A stretch of 14,243 nucleotides of DNA from Rhizobium leguminosarum bv. trifolii WSM2297 (GCF_000271845.1 NZ_JH719395.1:2000229-2014471); one strand, 5' to 3'. Shown: positions 6,500 through 13,742, counted from the stretch's first letter. The notes: generated from the letters alone by a model not told the origin. Made by a program: numbers and translations.

Positions 6500-6740
6500 T
6501 TAGGCGGCTGGCTGCGGGTTACCATAAAGAGCATCAGCATAGGCGTGGTCGCACTAACGTCGCGAGCGTCATGCCGGTTGTCGAATAGCTGGGCAGTTGG
6601 CTGGCCTGATCCGGCGAAATGCCGTATTGCACGAACATATCGCTATTCAGGGCGGTCCTGCCCCACTTCCAGCCGTTCGCCCGCAAGGCGGTCTGCTTCT
6701 TTTTGCCGTGGAAAGCGCCGGGACGATGCGGACTCCGCAT
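6500..6740 (-). pseudogene. Decayed minus-strand coding remnant, unidentified
   Basis: Minus-strand codons from about 6706 to 6570 are rich in G/C at third positions and read as a plausible protein (ALRANGWKWGRTALNSDMFV, then QYGISPDQASQLPSYST). A different register then gives DHAYADALYGNPQPAA and a TAA at 6502-6500. Together they look like the C-terminal end of a gene with one frameshift near 6555. The family is unknown. Chance coding on the strand opposite nothing else is possible. Confidence 0.3.
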
Positions 6741-6841
6741 TCGGACTGATGGCGCGCGACATCAAGGACAGACGTGGCGCCTTCATCCTGCGCTCAGGCT
6801 CGATGGTAGAAACTAAAGTATCTTCTTGGGGGGTGTTCACC

Positions 6842-7069
6842 ATGACCAGAGATGATTTCGCTGCGATCGATGCACCATTGCAGAACGAAGATATTGTGAT
6901 CTGCAAAAGGGTCTTCGATCATATTGGCGCCACCGGGCACATAACGGGCGGCGACGCCTGCGACGAGCTCGCAACCCAGATTATCTACTTCTATCAGCAT
7001 GGCGTCACGAACGAAGACAGCTTGGAACAGCTACTCGCGGGGGTTGCCAACAAACAAAGGCGGACGTGA
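6842..7069 (+). CDS. Small acidic orphan protein (75 residues)
   Basis: A 75-residue protein starting MTRDDFAAIDAPL, with a helix-rich composition (FDHIGATGHITGGDACDELA, then TQIIYFYQHGVTNEDSLEQL). It resembles the small rhizobial orphan proteins built on a 'hhhxxxxxxGxxDExxL' ending that are common near DUF982 and DUF1127 genes, but I cannot name the family. The ATG at 6842 has a GGGGGG run eight bases upstream; the longer frame back to 6545 has unprotein-like, Arg/Ser-rich content and is not accepted. No signal peptide is visible. It ends 95 bases before the next gene's start and shares its strand, but a separate promoter lies between. Confidence 0.6.
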   Translation: MTRDDFAAIDAPLQNEDIVICKRVFDHIGATGHITGGDACDELATQIIYFYQHGVTNEDSLEQLLAGVANKQRRT

Positions 7070-7106
7070 GTATTCAAATGTGCCCGCAGGCATTTGGTGT
7101 AGCGGC

Positions 7107-7131
7107 GGAACGATATCTTATTGGCAACGTT
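7107..7131 (+). promoter_or_regulatory. EcfG/RpoE2-type general stress response promoter
   Basis: GGAAC (7107-7111), 16 bases, CGTT (7128-7131) is an exact match to the alpha-proteobacterial general stress response promoter consensus GGAAC-N16/17-CGTT. It ends 32 bases before the ATG of the DUF1236 gene, leaving room for a transcription start near 7138 and the GGAGG-type ribosome binding site near 7155. Confidence 0.75.
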
Positions 7132-7163
7132 GTGCCCGGACACCCAAGGTCCTGGAGGATAAC

Positions 7164-7451
7164 ATGAAAATACTGCTCATCTCTGCCGCGTCGCTGTTTC
7201 TGTCACTCGGCGGAGCGGCGGTCGCGCAGACTACGACGGTCGTTGTTCCTGGCGAGGTCAAAACCTACGTCTTGAAACAGGAAACGCCATCCGTCACGTT
7301 TGAAGGTGACGTTGCAGTCGGCACGGCGCTTCCTGACACGGTCGAGATCCACACAATCCCCGATCAACCTGATTACGGTTATGTGGTCATCAACAAAAAG
7401 CGTGTGCTCGTCAATCCGAAGACGCGCGCGGTAATCGAAGTCGTCCAATAA
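7164..7451 (+). CDS. DUF1236-family exported protein (95 residues)
   Basis: A short secreted protein. It has a Sec signal peptide at residues 1-21 (hydrophobic core LLISAASLFLSLGG, AVA before the cleavage site), then a DUF1236 domain to the end: VGTALPDTVEIHTIP, a YGYVVINKKRVLV strand pair, and the closing NPKTRAVIEVVQ. DUF1236 proteins are periplasmic or envelope proteins of rhizobia and relatives with no known biochemical role. The start is fixed by TGGAGG seven bases upstream of ATG 7164; the longer frame from 6999 would read through the promoter. The stress sigma promoter upstream and the strong hairpin just downstream make this a stand-alone stress-induced unit. It is paralogous to the genes at 8683 and 9177. 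Confidence 0.88.
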   Translation: MKILLISAASLFLSLGGAAVAQTTTVVVPGEVKTYVLKQETPSVTFEGDVAVGTALPDTVEIHTIPDQPDYGYVVINKKRVLVNPKTRAVIEVVQ

Positions 7452-7460
7452 TTTGAAAGA

Positions 7461-7495
7461 ATCGCGGGCCTGCTTCCAAAGCCCGCGATTTCTCT
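7461..7495 (+). terminator. Intrinsic terminator of the first DUF1236 gene
   Basis: A perfect 9-bp stem ATCGCGGGC / GCCCGCGAT with an 11-base loop, followed by TTCTCT, ten bases after the DUF1236 stop codon. A classic Rho-independent layout with a modest T tract. Confidence 0.75.
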
Positions 7496-7745
7496 ATCAT
7501 TCCACCTTCACCGCATTCGGTCCCGTTCGCTCGGAGCGCAGGAGCTGAAGTCAGCGTGGCATCCACCGCAGTCAAGCCGCATCAGGTGACGTGGTAACCG
7601 CGGGGATTCCTTTGGATCACCTGCTTTGCGATTTTCGTCCGGTGCCAGAGATCGCCGGCGTCAAAGAATGCCGCAATCGAACTACGGAGGCCTCGATCCC
7701 CGGTATTCCTTGCGGCTGCCGCGCCGGCTTAATCGGGGCAGCCCG
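7496..7745. other. Intergenic stretch without a clear gene
   Basis: Convergent space between the terminator of the DUF1236 gene and the end of the DUF982 gene. A plus-strand frame running through here (from 7626) continues antisense across the DUF982 gene, so it is judged a shadow. Confidence 0.4.
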
Positions 7746-8027
7746 TCAGTGGACGACGGCAATCACGGGTATTCCGGCTTCCTCCGCAGCGCATATAAGT
7801 GCGGCACGCGCTGTCTTTGCGGGGATATTGCCTTGAATGGCATCCAGGCAGGTTTTCACGGCCGCAATGTATTCCTTGCCGTCGTCTGTCGGCCATGCCG
7901 CGACAAGGGCTTCGGCAACCTCGCCAAGTAATCGGATCAGCCTATGCTTTTCCTGACCGCTCATCACAAGCATAAGAGGGGCGAAATCTTCGCTTCTATG
8001 CCAATCCACTATACCGCCCGTTTGCAT
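7746..8027 (-). CDS. DUF982-family protein (93 residues)
   Basis: This matches the DUF982 pattern: an N-terminal strand region, then LIRLLGEVAEALVAAWP (31-47), GKEYIAAVKTCLDAIQG (51-67), and the closing TARAALICAAEEAGIPVI. DUF982 proteins of 80-100 residues are found almost only in rhizobia and relatives, often in many copies; their role is unknown. Length and domain coverage are normal. ATG 8027 is the natural start for the family length; its ribosome binding site is poor (AAGGGCGG about ten bases away). It is transcribed away from the BON gene, with a long perfect hairpin in the shared upstream region. Confidence 0.82.
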   Translation of the reverse strand: MQTGGIVDWHRSEDFAPLMLVMSGQEKHRLIRLLGEVAEALVAAWPTDDGKEYIAAVKTCLDAIQGNIPAKTARAALICAAEEAGIPVIAVVH

Positions 8028-8079
8028 GGATAGCCGCCCTTTATTCCCGAGAGCCGCCCAACATGGATCGACAATACTT

Positions 8080-8133
8080 CACCGGGGAGGTTCTGACTGG
8101 AGATCAGGGCTACACGACCAAACCTCCCCGGTG
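8080..8133. repeat. Perfect 13-bp inverted repeat between divergent genes
   Basis: CACCGGGGAGGTT (8080-8092) and AACCTCCCCGGTG (8121-8133) can form a stem with a 28-base loop. It lies 53 bases upstream of the DUF982 start and 149 bases upstream of the BON gene start. It could be a terminator/attenuator, a leader structure or part of a small RNA; no T tract decides this. Confidence 0.6.
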
Positions 8134-8281
8134 TCCTTTCAACAAGGATGCGGAAAATCTAAGCCGGATCGCGCTGAGGGGAAGACGGACCTAAGTCGGA
8201 CTGGCGACCCCAGAACCCGCTTCTCATATTAGGTTTGAGGCAACATGACGGTCCGTGGAGGGGACGGAACAGGAGGACGAT

Positions 8282-8554
8282 ATGAAGTTCGGTTCCGACA
8301 ACACCAACCATGAAGAGCGCTGCTCCCAAGGCCATAGTTCAGCGTCGACCATCGCGACGATCAAAGCGGCCCTTTCCGCTGATCAGGATATCGACAGCAG
8401 TGCCATCGAGATCAGGATGCTCGGCCCTGTGGTCCTGCTCGAGGGTTACATAACAAACGCCGCAGACCGCGAAAAAGCCATCTCGCTTGCGGGGATGATC
8501 GTCGGCCACGAGAACGTCCAGGATCGGATGCTGAGCCGCTTCCCCACGCAATAA
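8282..8554 (+). CDS. Single BON-domain protein (90 residues)
   Basis: Residues about 24-85 fit a BON (bacterial OsmY and nodulation) domain: an initial helix IATIKAALSADQDI, a strand IEIRMLGPVVLLEGYI with the usual V-x-L-x-G core, then the ADREKAISLAGMI helix and the closing NVQDRM. BON domains bind phospholipid or envelope components and are typical of osmotic or general stress proteins. Here no signal peptide is present and the protein is only one domain, so it may act in the cytoplasm or depend on non-classical export. ATG 8282 has AGGAGG six bases upstream, which settles the start over GTG 8255. Placement among stress-type genes fits the role. Confidence 0.82.
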   Translation: MKFGSDNTNHEERCSQGHSSASTIATIKAALSADQDIDSSAIEIRMLGPVVLLEGYITNAADREKAISLAGMIVGHENVQDRMLSRFPTQ

Positions 8555-8615
8555 TGATATCCAAATGGGGTTAGGACCAAGGTCGGGCTAGGCCCCGGCA
8601 TCAAGTCTTAGCTTT

Positions 8616-8640
8616 GGAACAGTTCCTCTATTCGACGGTT
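8616..8640 (+). promoter_or_regulatory. EcfG/RpoE2-type promoter of the second DUF1236 gene
   Basis: GGAAC (8616-8620), 16 bases, GGTT (8637-8640): it matches GGAAC-N17-GTT, with G instead of the preferred C before GTT. It ends 42 bases upstream of ATG 8683 and is the same distance class as the promoter at 7107-7131. Confidence 0.65.
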
Positions 8641-8682
8641 TGGCTCCCAGCGGAACCAACCGCATCCAAAGAGGAAAAACAA

Positions 8683-9078
8683 ATGAATATCAAAGTTGTA
8701 GGCATTGCAGTGGGTATCCTGCTGGCATCGACATCCGCCTTTGCGCAGTCATCGACGGTGACAGGCGCCGTTGGTGGAGCTGCAACGGGCGCGATCGTCG
8801 GTGGCCCGGTCGGTGCGGCTGTCGGCGGCATTGTCGGCGGCGTGGCAGGTAGCGTTGTTGATCCGCCGCCGCAGCAGGTGGTGACCTATGTTCAGCAGGC
8901 CCCGGCCCCGACCGAACGCGTCGTGGTGAAGGAGAAGCTCGTCGTCGGACAGCCCCTGCCGGAGACCGTCGTCGTAACGCCAATTCCCGATGATCCGAAA
9001 TATGCATATGCGATCGTCAACGATCAGCGTGTGATCGTCGAACCTTCCTCGCGGAAGGTCATCCAGGTCATCCAGTGA
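8683..9078 (+). CDS. Glycine-zipper plus DUF1236 exported protein (131 residues)
   Basis: A signal peptide spans residues 1-21 (AFA before the cleavage site). It is followed by a Gly/Ala/Val-rich segment (about 26-58, repeated GGxxG spacing such as VGGPVGAAVGGIVGGVAG) like the glycine-zipper regions of outer membrane lipoproteins and SlyB-type proteins, a Pro/Gln linker (60-77), then DUF1236: VVGQPLPETVVVTPIP, KYAYAIVNDQRVIV and the closing SSRKVIQVIQ. The ATG at 8683 is chosen because GAGGA lies about eight bases upstream and because the longer frame from 8614 would translate the promoter. The glycine-zipper part probably inserts in or packs against membrane. GC is very high here (8761-8820 is 44/60). 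It may be co-transcribed with the next DUF1236 gene 98 bases downstream. Confidence 0.88.
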   Translation: MNIKVVGIAVGILLASTSAFAQSSTVTGAVGGAATGAIVGGPVGAAVGGIVGGVAGSVVDPPPQQVVTYVQQAPAPTERVVVKEKLVVGQPLPETVVVTPIPDDPKYAYAIVNDQRVIVEPSSRKVIQVIQ

Positions 9079-9083
9079 CCGAC

Positions 9084-9101
9084 GGGCGGCTCCAGCCGCC
9101 C
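9084..9101 (+). terminator. Short hairpin after the second DUF1236 gene
   Basis: A perfect 7-bp stem GGGCGGC / GCCGCCC with a TCCA loop, six bases past the stop. No T tract follows (CCTCCC), so it is more likely a processing or partial-termination structure between two related genes. Confidence 0.45.
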
Positions 9102-9176
9102 CCTCCCAACCATGAGAGCCCGTCTGCACCGCATAGGATGCGCGGGCATCGTATGTCCAAATCTCGGAGATCGATC

Positions 9177-9974
9177 ATGAAAAGCAACCATCTCGCCATG
9201 CTCGTGGCAGCAATGTCACTGAGCGTGTCCCCACTTGCAACATTGCCGGCGGCGGCCCAGCAGGACACAAAGAGCAGCGGCCAGACACAGTCTGGCACGG
9301 AAGCCGGCTCGCAGGCGGGCTCCGCCAAGACCGGCACCGACTGCACCCCCGACGCGTCGGGAGCCTGCCCAGGCAAGGGCCAGTCATCTCAGCAGAAATC
9401 CGGTCAAGGCTCGGAGATGAAAAAGAGTGCCGAGCAGCCTTGGACCGATGGCTCGACGAGCGGAAGTGCGTCCGGCAAGACGTCGACAGAAACCAAACCT
9501 GCATCGAAAGATGCCAGCGGTGGCACCACGACAGAACAGAAGCCCGCCGCCAAGTCCGGCACCACGGATAGCAGCGGCTCGGCCACCACAGGCACGAAGA
9601 GCACCACGCAAAGCGGCGATGCGTCGAAGCAATCGACCGATCAGAATGCGACAACAACAAACAAAAGCTCTGCTGAAACCAACGTCAACAATAACACGAC
9701 GAACACCAAGTCCAACGTCAACATCTCGGTCGAGCAGCAGACGGAAATTCGAACGGTGGTGAAGGAGGTCCATGTTGCGCCTGTGAAGGAAGTCGACTTC
9801 ACCGTCTCCGTCGGTACGACGATCCCGAAGAAGGTCCGACTTGAACGGCTGCCGACGCGCATTGTGAAGATCGTTCCGCAGTATGAAGGCTACCGCTTCT
9901 TCATCCTTGCGGATGGCAGGATCGTCATCGTCGATCCCGATGCTCTCACGATTGCCTACATCATCGAGGCCTAA
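9177..9974 (+). CDS. DUF1236 protein with long Ser/Thr-rich low-complexity linker (265 residues)
   Basis: A signal peptide covers residues 1-27 (LATLPAAA before QQD). A long disordered stretch rich in Ser, Thr, Gly, Lys and Gln follows (about 28-190), ending in an Asn/Thr-rich run. A C-terminal DUF1236 domain occupies about 195-265: IRTVVKEVHV, SVGTTIPKKVRLERLP, GYRFFILADGRIVIVDPD and a final IAYIIEA. The ATG at 9177 with GGAG eight bases upstream is preferred to in-frame starts at 9075 and 9153. The long hydrophilic linker suggests the folded domain is held away from the membrane or wall, but the role is unknown. No separate stress promoter is seen, so it may be read from the promoter at 8616. 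It is the largest of the three paralogues. Confidence 0.87.
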   Translation: MKSNHLAMLVAAMSLSVSPLATLPAAAQQDTKSSGQTQSGTEAGSQAGSAKTGTDCTPDASGACPGKGQSSQQKSGQGSEMKKSAEQPWTDGSTSGSASGKTSTETKPASKDASGGTTTEQKPAAKSGTTDSSGSATTGTKSTTQSGDASKQSTDQNATTTNKSSAETNVNNNTTNTKSNVNISVEQQTEIRTVVKEVHVAPVKEVDFTVSVGTTIPKKVRLERLPTRIVKIVPQYEGYRFFILADGRIVIVDPDALTIAYIIEA

Positions 9975-9983
9975 CTCGCGTTT

Positions 9984-10010
9984 CCCGGCGGTGTCTTATG
10001 CGCCGCCGGG
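9984..10010 (+). terminator. Hairpin between DUF1236 gene and small membrane gene
   Basis: CCCGGCGG (9984-9991) pairs with CCGCCGGG (10003-10010), a perfect 8-bp stem with an 11-base loop, nine bases after the stop codon. It lacks a T tract and is directly followed by the ribosome binding site of the next gene, so it may attenuate rather than stop transcription. Confidence 0.5.
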
Positions 10011-10025
10011 CCGCAGGAGCAATCA

Positions 10026-10178
10026 ATGATCTACCATGAAGATAAGCCGTCCGGCACTGCCTTTCCCATCATCGTCATCCTGATTGCCATGGTCGCTATT
10101 GTCGGCAGCCTGGCACTGTCATCAGGCCATCCAACGTCGGCTCGGGTCTGGATTCCTGTTACTTCGGCAGGGCCTTGA
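10026..10178 (+). CDS. Small single-span membrane protein (50 residues)
   Basis: The frame opens at ATG 10026 with AGGAG seven bases upstream, after the DUF1236 stop and hairpin. It encodes a charged N-terminus (MIYHEDKPSG) and one strong membrane segment (FPIIVILIAMVAIVGSLAL, about residues 13-31), then a short polar tail ending at TGA 10176-10178. The good ribosome binding site and the clean hydrophobic span support a real gene; no family is recognised. It may be the last gene of the DUF1236 unit. The end of the frame runs over a GGATTCCTGT sequence that also occurs in the repeats near 13370, so the tail may be repeat-derived. Confidence 0.6.
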   Translation: MIYHEDKPSGTAFPIIVILIAMVAIVGSLALSSGHPTSARVWIPVTSAGP

Positions 10179-10539
10179 TTTCATTTTAATATGCTCAACG
10201 CAGAGATCGCCTAGGTTCGGTTGAGGCGCTTGGTCATCGTGGCGAGGTTCGCGACAATAAGGGAGACGACTCGAACCTTACGGGTCTTATGTCGATGTGG
10301 GGGTTCGGGCTCCCGGATTTATGGTTCAGGATCAGGTCTTCGCAACAACAACTATGTGCCACGGTTGCCAACGATCGGCCGGTGCAGATTTGGCGAGAAT
10401 GATCTGAAGCATGGGGTTCGTGCAGCGCTTTGCGGATTGAAGCACCCGTGATCGACGCGGTCGTCGAGCCACCTGCCTTTCGATCGAAGTTGTGGTACTG
10501 TTTGATGGATGTCGTTGTTCTCGGGAGGGGTAGCAATTC
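10179..10539. other. Intergenic stretch without a supported gene
   Basis: Several short open frames occur on both strands, but none has a ribosome binding site plus protein-like content. A GGGAGGGG near 10523-10530 serves the next gene. A long minus-strand frame covering 10234-10917 is antisense to the supported gene at 10540 and is not accepted. Confidence 0.45.
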
Positions 10540-10749
10540 ATGGTCGTGCACAGGGATATGACTAGCGACGAATGGAAGTGGCTTGTGCGCCTTTGCCAAC
10601 ACGAAGCGGATAGAATTCCCAAAGAAATCGAAGCGCGGTTTACCGAACTTGGTCTGATCGGGCCGGATGGTCTTTCGGACAATGCCAGGATTTTGGTTCA
10701 AAATGAACTGCTGGCAGAGCGGCGGAACAGACTGCAAGGGCTTCACTGA
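10540..10749 (+). CDS. Small cytoplasmic orphan protein (69 residues)
   Basis: A 69-residue, helix-rich, charged protein (DEWKWLVRLCQHEADRIPKE, then RFTELGLIG and an ILVQNELLAERR ending). The layout is of a small winged-helix or DUF-type rhizobial orphan ('EWxxLxRL ... F..LGLIx ... LTxxG'), but I cannot assign it. The ATG at 10540 follows GGGAGGGG at nine bases; an internal ATG at 10558 is a weaker alternative. There is no signal peptide or membrane span. A perfect 11-bp hairpin lies just after the stop, so the gene is probably its own transcription unit. Confidence 0.62.
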   Translation: MVVHRDMTSDEWKWLVRLCQHEADRIPKEIEARFTELGLIGPDGLSDNARILVQNELLAERRNRLQGLH

Positions 10750-10753
10750 CTGA

Positions 10754-10778
10754 CTGCTTTGGGCCAAGCCCAAAGCAG
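10754..10778 (+). terminator. Strong hairpin after the 69-residue gene
   Basis: CTGCTTTGGGC and GCCCAAAGCAG form a perfect 11-bp stem with a CAA loop, four bases after the stop codon. No T run follows, but the stem strength and position make a terminator likely. Confidence 0.6.
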
Positions 10779-11064
10779 CGATATCGATTGCGAGACATTC
10801 CAAGCTGGAGATCCGATGACCTCGGCGGCGGCGTATTCTGGAGTGGCGATTTCGATGGCTCAAATGGAAGAAGTGGAGTCGCGGCCGCAGACAGCTGGTC
10901 GCAATCACCCACCGCAATCTGGAGGCATGGAAGTTCCGTTCGCTCGGGTTCAGGAAAGCCAGTCATGGATTGGGTCAGGGACGATGTTGGGGCGACCATC
11001 GGCTCCCGCGCGATGACAGCAACCTGCTGACGTCCCACGGCATCGTGCTGATCAGCCCTCTTTT
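10779..11064. other. Stretch with only unsupported open frames
   Basis: Two overlapping plus-strand frames (10759-11016 and 10788-11030) and a minus-strand one are open here, as expected for GC-rich DNA. None has a convincing start signal or a recognisable motif. Confidence 0.4.
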
Positions 11065-11259
11065 CTAATAACTACAAGAGCGCCCATCGCTCGGCCTGAA
11101 CCCGGCTCCACAGGCTGGATTGAGCGGCTGGCTCTCGTAATGGTAATAACCGCCGCCGATCGACGAAGTCTGATCGGGGCTGGTCGACGTGCAGGCCGAA
11201 GTGATCGTGGCAAGGCCGATCAGCGTTCCGGTCGCGATAAATGCGAAAAATCGGTTCAT
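11065..11259 (-). CDS. Small lipoprotein-like exported protein (64 residues)
   Basis: The N-terminus MNRFFAFIATGTLIGLATI leads to TSAC at residues 20-23, a near-lipobox (Thr rather than Leu at -3), so the protein is probably lipidated at C23 or simply exported. The mature part is short: a Ser/Thr-rich linker with SSIGGGYYHYE and a closing CGAGFRPSDGRSCSY with two further Cys that could form a disulfide. The ATG at 11259 has AAGGAG eight bases upstream, overruling the longer frame from 11304. I recognise no family; similar small lipoproteins are common in rhizobia. It is convergent with nothing functional on its left and faces away from the PHO-box-linked gene. Confidence 0.68.
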   Translation of the reverse strand: MNRFFAFIATGTLIGLATITSACTSTSPDQTSSIGGGYYHYESQPLNPACGAGFRPSDGRSCSY

Positions 11260-11415
11260 CTGAGCTTCTCCTTCGGAGGGCCTAGCTTTGGCCCAAGCGG
11301 CCAATCTACCACGCCAAAGCGAATGCAGGCATTGATCGATGATAATCGACTACTCCAGGTGGCCTCTCGTAACGCTAAAGTGATCGCCTTTCAGCCCTCT
11401 TTTCAAGCCCATGCA

Positions 11416-11433
11416 CTGTCACATAACTGTCAT
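11416..11433 (+). promoter_or_regulatory. PHO-box-like PhoB binding site
   Basis: CTGTCAC-ATAA-CTGTCAT: two 7-bp direct repeats separated by four AT bases, 13 of 14 repeat bases matching the classical PHO box CTGTCAT-N4-CTGTCAT. A TATAGC (11451-11456) downstream could be a -10 element, although the spacing of 17 bases is longer than usual. It lies 78 bases upstream of the 48-residue gene. Confidence 0.6.
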
Positions 11434-11511
11434 GCAAAATTGCCCATTGTTATAGCAGCCTGGGCAAAATACATGCTGCCGGCTAACAAAAATAAGAATG
11501 AGTGTACTGCC

Positions 11512-11658
11512 ATGAATGCCCTGCATAAACTTTTCAACCGCAACCTCCTGACCCGTTTCGTGACCGGTCTCGGTGCGGTTCCGCAGCGTTTTCGCGACGC
11601 CCGCGAAGAGCGCAAGCCTGCGATCCATCCGTCCTTCATGGATGATTTCGGCGCTTAA
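11512..11658 (+). CDS. Small basic orphan protein (48 residues), possibly phosphate-regulated
   Basis: The frame from ATG 11512 gives 48 residues with an amphipathic, basic N-terminal half (NALHKLFNRNLLTRFVTG) and a charged middle (RFRDAREERKP), ending in PSFMDDFGA. Third codon positions are G/C-rich from 11512 onward and not before, which marks the start better than the long frame from 11140. The ribosome binding site is weak (AATGAG about ten bases upstream). The size and composition resemble small DUF1127-like rhizobial proteins but the diagnostic motif is missing. If the upstream PHO box is real, it would be induced by phosphate starvation through PhoB. Confidence 0.5.
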   Translation: MNALHKLFNRNLLTRFVTGLGAVPQRFRDAREERKPAIHPSFMDDFGA

Positions 11659-11700
11659 ATCAGCAATATGTTCGCCGGCTGCCGGGTGAGGCAAACGACC

Positions 11701-12003
11701 TCATCCTGGCTGGCGCGCGCCTTCAGTTGACTTCGGGCACTGCCGGTCGCCCCAGCTGGTCGCCATCCTATTGTAGAGCGCGAGCTGGCGCATATCGTTG
11801 CAGCGGTTGATGTTTTGGCCGATATATTGTGCGCAGTCGCTGGCACATCCTGAACCGAGCCCGTGGCCCGTCCTAGACGATCCCATCGACGCCCAACAGG
11901 AAATAGGACAGCCGGTTATTCTCAAAAAGTTGCCGACCAAGCCGGCGAAATTCGTGCCGTCCCGGGTCTTGGCGGCCGGCGCCATCTGCTGGTAGATCGT
12001 CAT
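11701..12003 (-). pseudogene. Decayed or orphan Cys-rich reading frame next to the IS110 element
   Basis: A 100-codon frame from ATG 12003. Codons 1-24 and from about 55 on are G/C-rich at third positions and protein-like (MTIYQQMAPAAKTRDGTNFA; CASDCAQYIGQNINRC; LALYNRMATSWGDRQCP). Between them a neighbouring register looks better (LGRQLFENNRLSYFLLGVDG, then IV and a TAG at 11875-11873). This suggests two frameshifts, or two overlapping gene fragments. The frame is open upstream to 12030, close to where the IS110 element should end, so the element may have interrupted or trimmed this gene. The family is unknown. Confidence 0.35.
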
Positions 12004-12029
12004 GCCGTTCCACCGGCGTCTAATAAAGC

Positions 12030-13140
<1,111 letters not shown>

Positions 13141-13177
13141 TCGTTGACACCTATTCCTGTACGGGCGCTTTGTCGCG

Positions 13178-13207
13178 CGAGCCCCGGGATGGCCATCCCG
13201 GGGCTCG
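13178..13207. repeat. Perfect 30-base palindrome
   Basis: CGAGCCCCGGGATGG and its exact reverse complement abut with no loop. It lies in the repeat block between the IS110 element and the DUF1697 gene. It could act as a strong terminator for either strand or be part of a dispersed repeat. Confidence 0.75.
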
Positions 13208-13280
13208 ATCCAGCTTCCCCTGCAGTAAAGCATAGATTTGAGAGACAATTCCTGTGGCCTCAGGGCCTTGCCCGAGGGAT

Positions 13281-13394
13281 GTCACAGGAATCCAGTGCGC
13301 CCAGGTTCCCTGGGCGCGGGAGACGCCTTGCCTGGTAAGAGTCATTCACCGCGCAGACGCGCGGTGGCTGGATTCCTGTGACGGGCACAGGAAT
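13281..13394. repeat. Intergenic mosaic repeat with nested inverted repeats
   Basis: GTCACAGGAATCCAG (13281-13295) is the exact inverse of 13368-13382. The right arm also forms its own hairpin, ATTCCTGTG / CACAGGAAT around ACGGG (13372-13394). Related copies of ATTCCTGT occur near 13152 and 13246, and TTCCCGCGACGGGCATAGGA at 13520 is a diverged copy of the right arm. This is the style of rhizobial dispersed intergenic elements. Confidence 0.65.
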
Positions 13395-13572
13395 GAGGGA
13401 GGAGAGGTGGGTGCGAACGCCCCGAGCCCAAAGCGAAGGGCCGGGATAGGGTGCGGCAGGCTCGACGCCATACCTTGCCGCAAGTTCGACATCGCTGTGG
13501 TGTCGCGAAGCATGCCTCTCTCGTTCCCGCGACGGGCATAGGAATGACAGAAGTGAAGATGTGCCGTGGCCG

Positions 13573-13742
13573 CCCCCCTCTGCCCTGCCGGGCATCTCCC
13601 CCACAGGTGGGGAGATTGGCTGGGCGCACTGGCTTCCCCAAACAACTACCGACAGCCCTGCGAAACGGTAGAGTGGCGTGAGGGTTTAGCCACTTGTGAT
13701 CTCCCCACCTGTGGGGGAGATGCCCGGCAGGGCAGAGGGGGG
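13573..13742. repeat. RIME-like element with perfect 44-bp inverted arms
   Basis: The arm 13573-13616 is an exact reverse complement of 13699-13742, enclosing 82 bases. Each arm itself contains two smaller dyads (CTGCCCTGCCGGGCA and ATCTCCCC...GGGGAGAT types), matching what I recall of Rhizobium intergenic mosaic elements (RIME1): CCCCCTCTG followed by an ATCTCCCCC palindrome. The middle has a CTACCG / CGGTAG dyad. It ends 32 bases before the DUF1697 start and may influence its transcription. Confidence 0.75.

Noticed and set aside
8690..9773. Many long Arg-, His- or Cys-rich frames antisense or out of frame to the DUF1236 genes
   Set aside because: These are typical by-products of high-GC and low-complexity coding sequence; the real frames have signal peptides, ribosome binding sites and the DUF1236 domain.
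10234..10917. 227-codon minus-strand frame
   Set aside because: It covers the supported 69-residue gene on the other strand, has no start signal and lacks any motif.
13573..13742. Reading the large repeats as a CRISPR array
   Set aside because: There are only two arms in inverted orientation, with no regularly spaced direct repeats and no cas genes.
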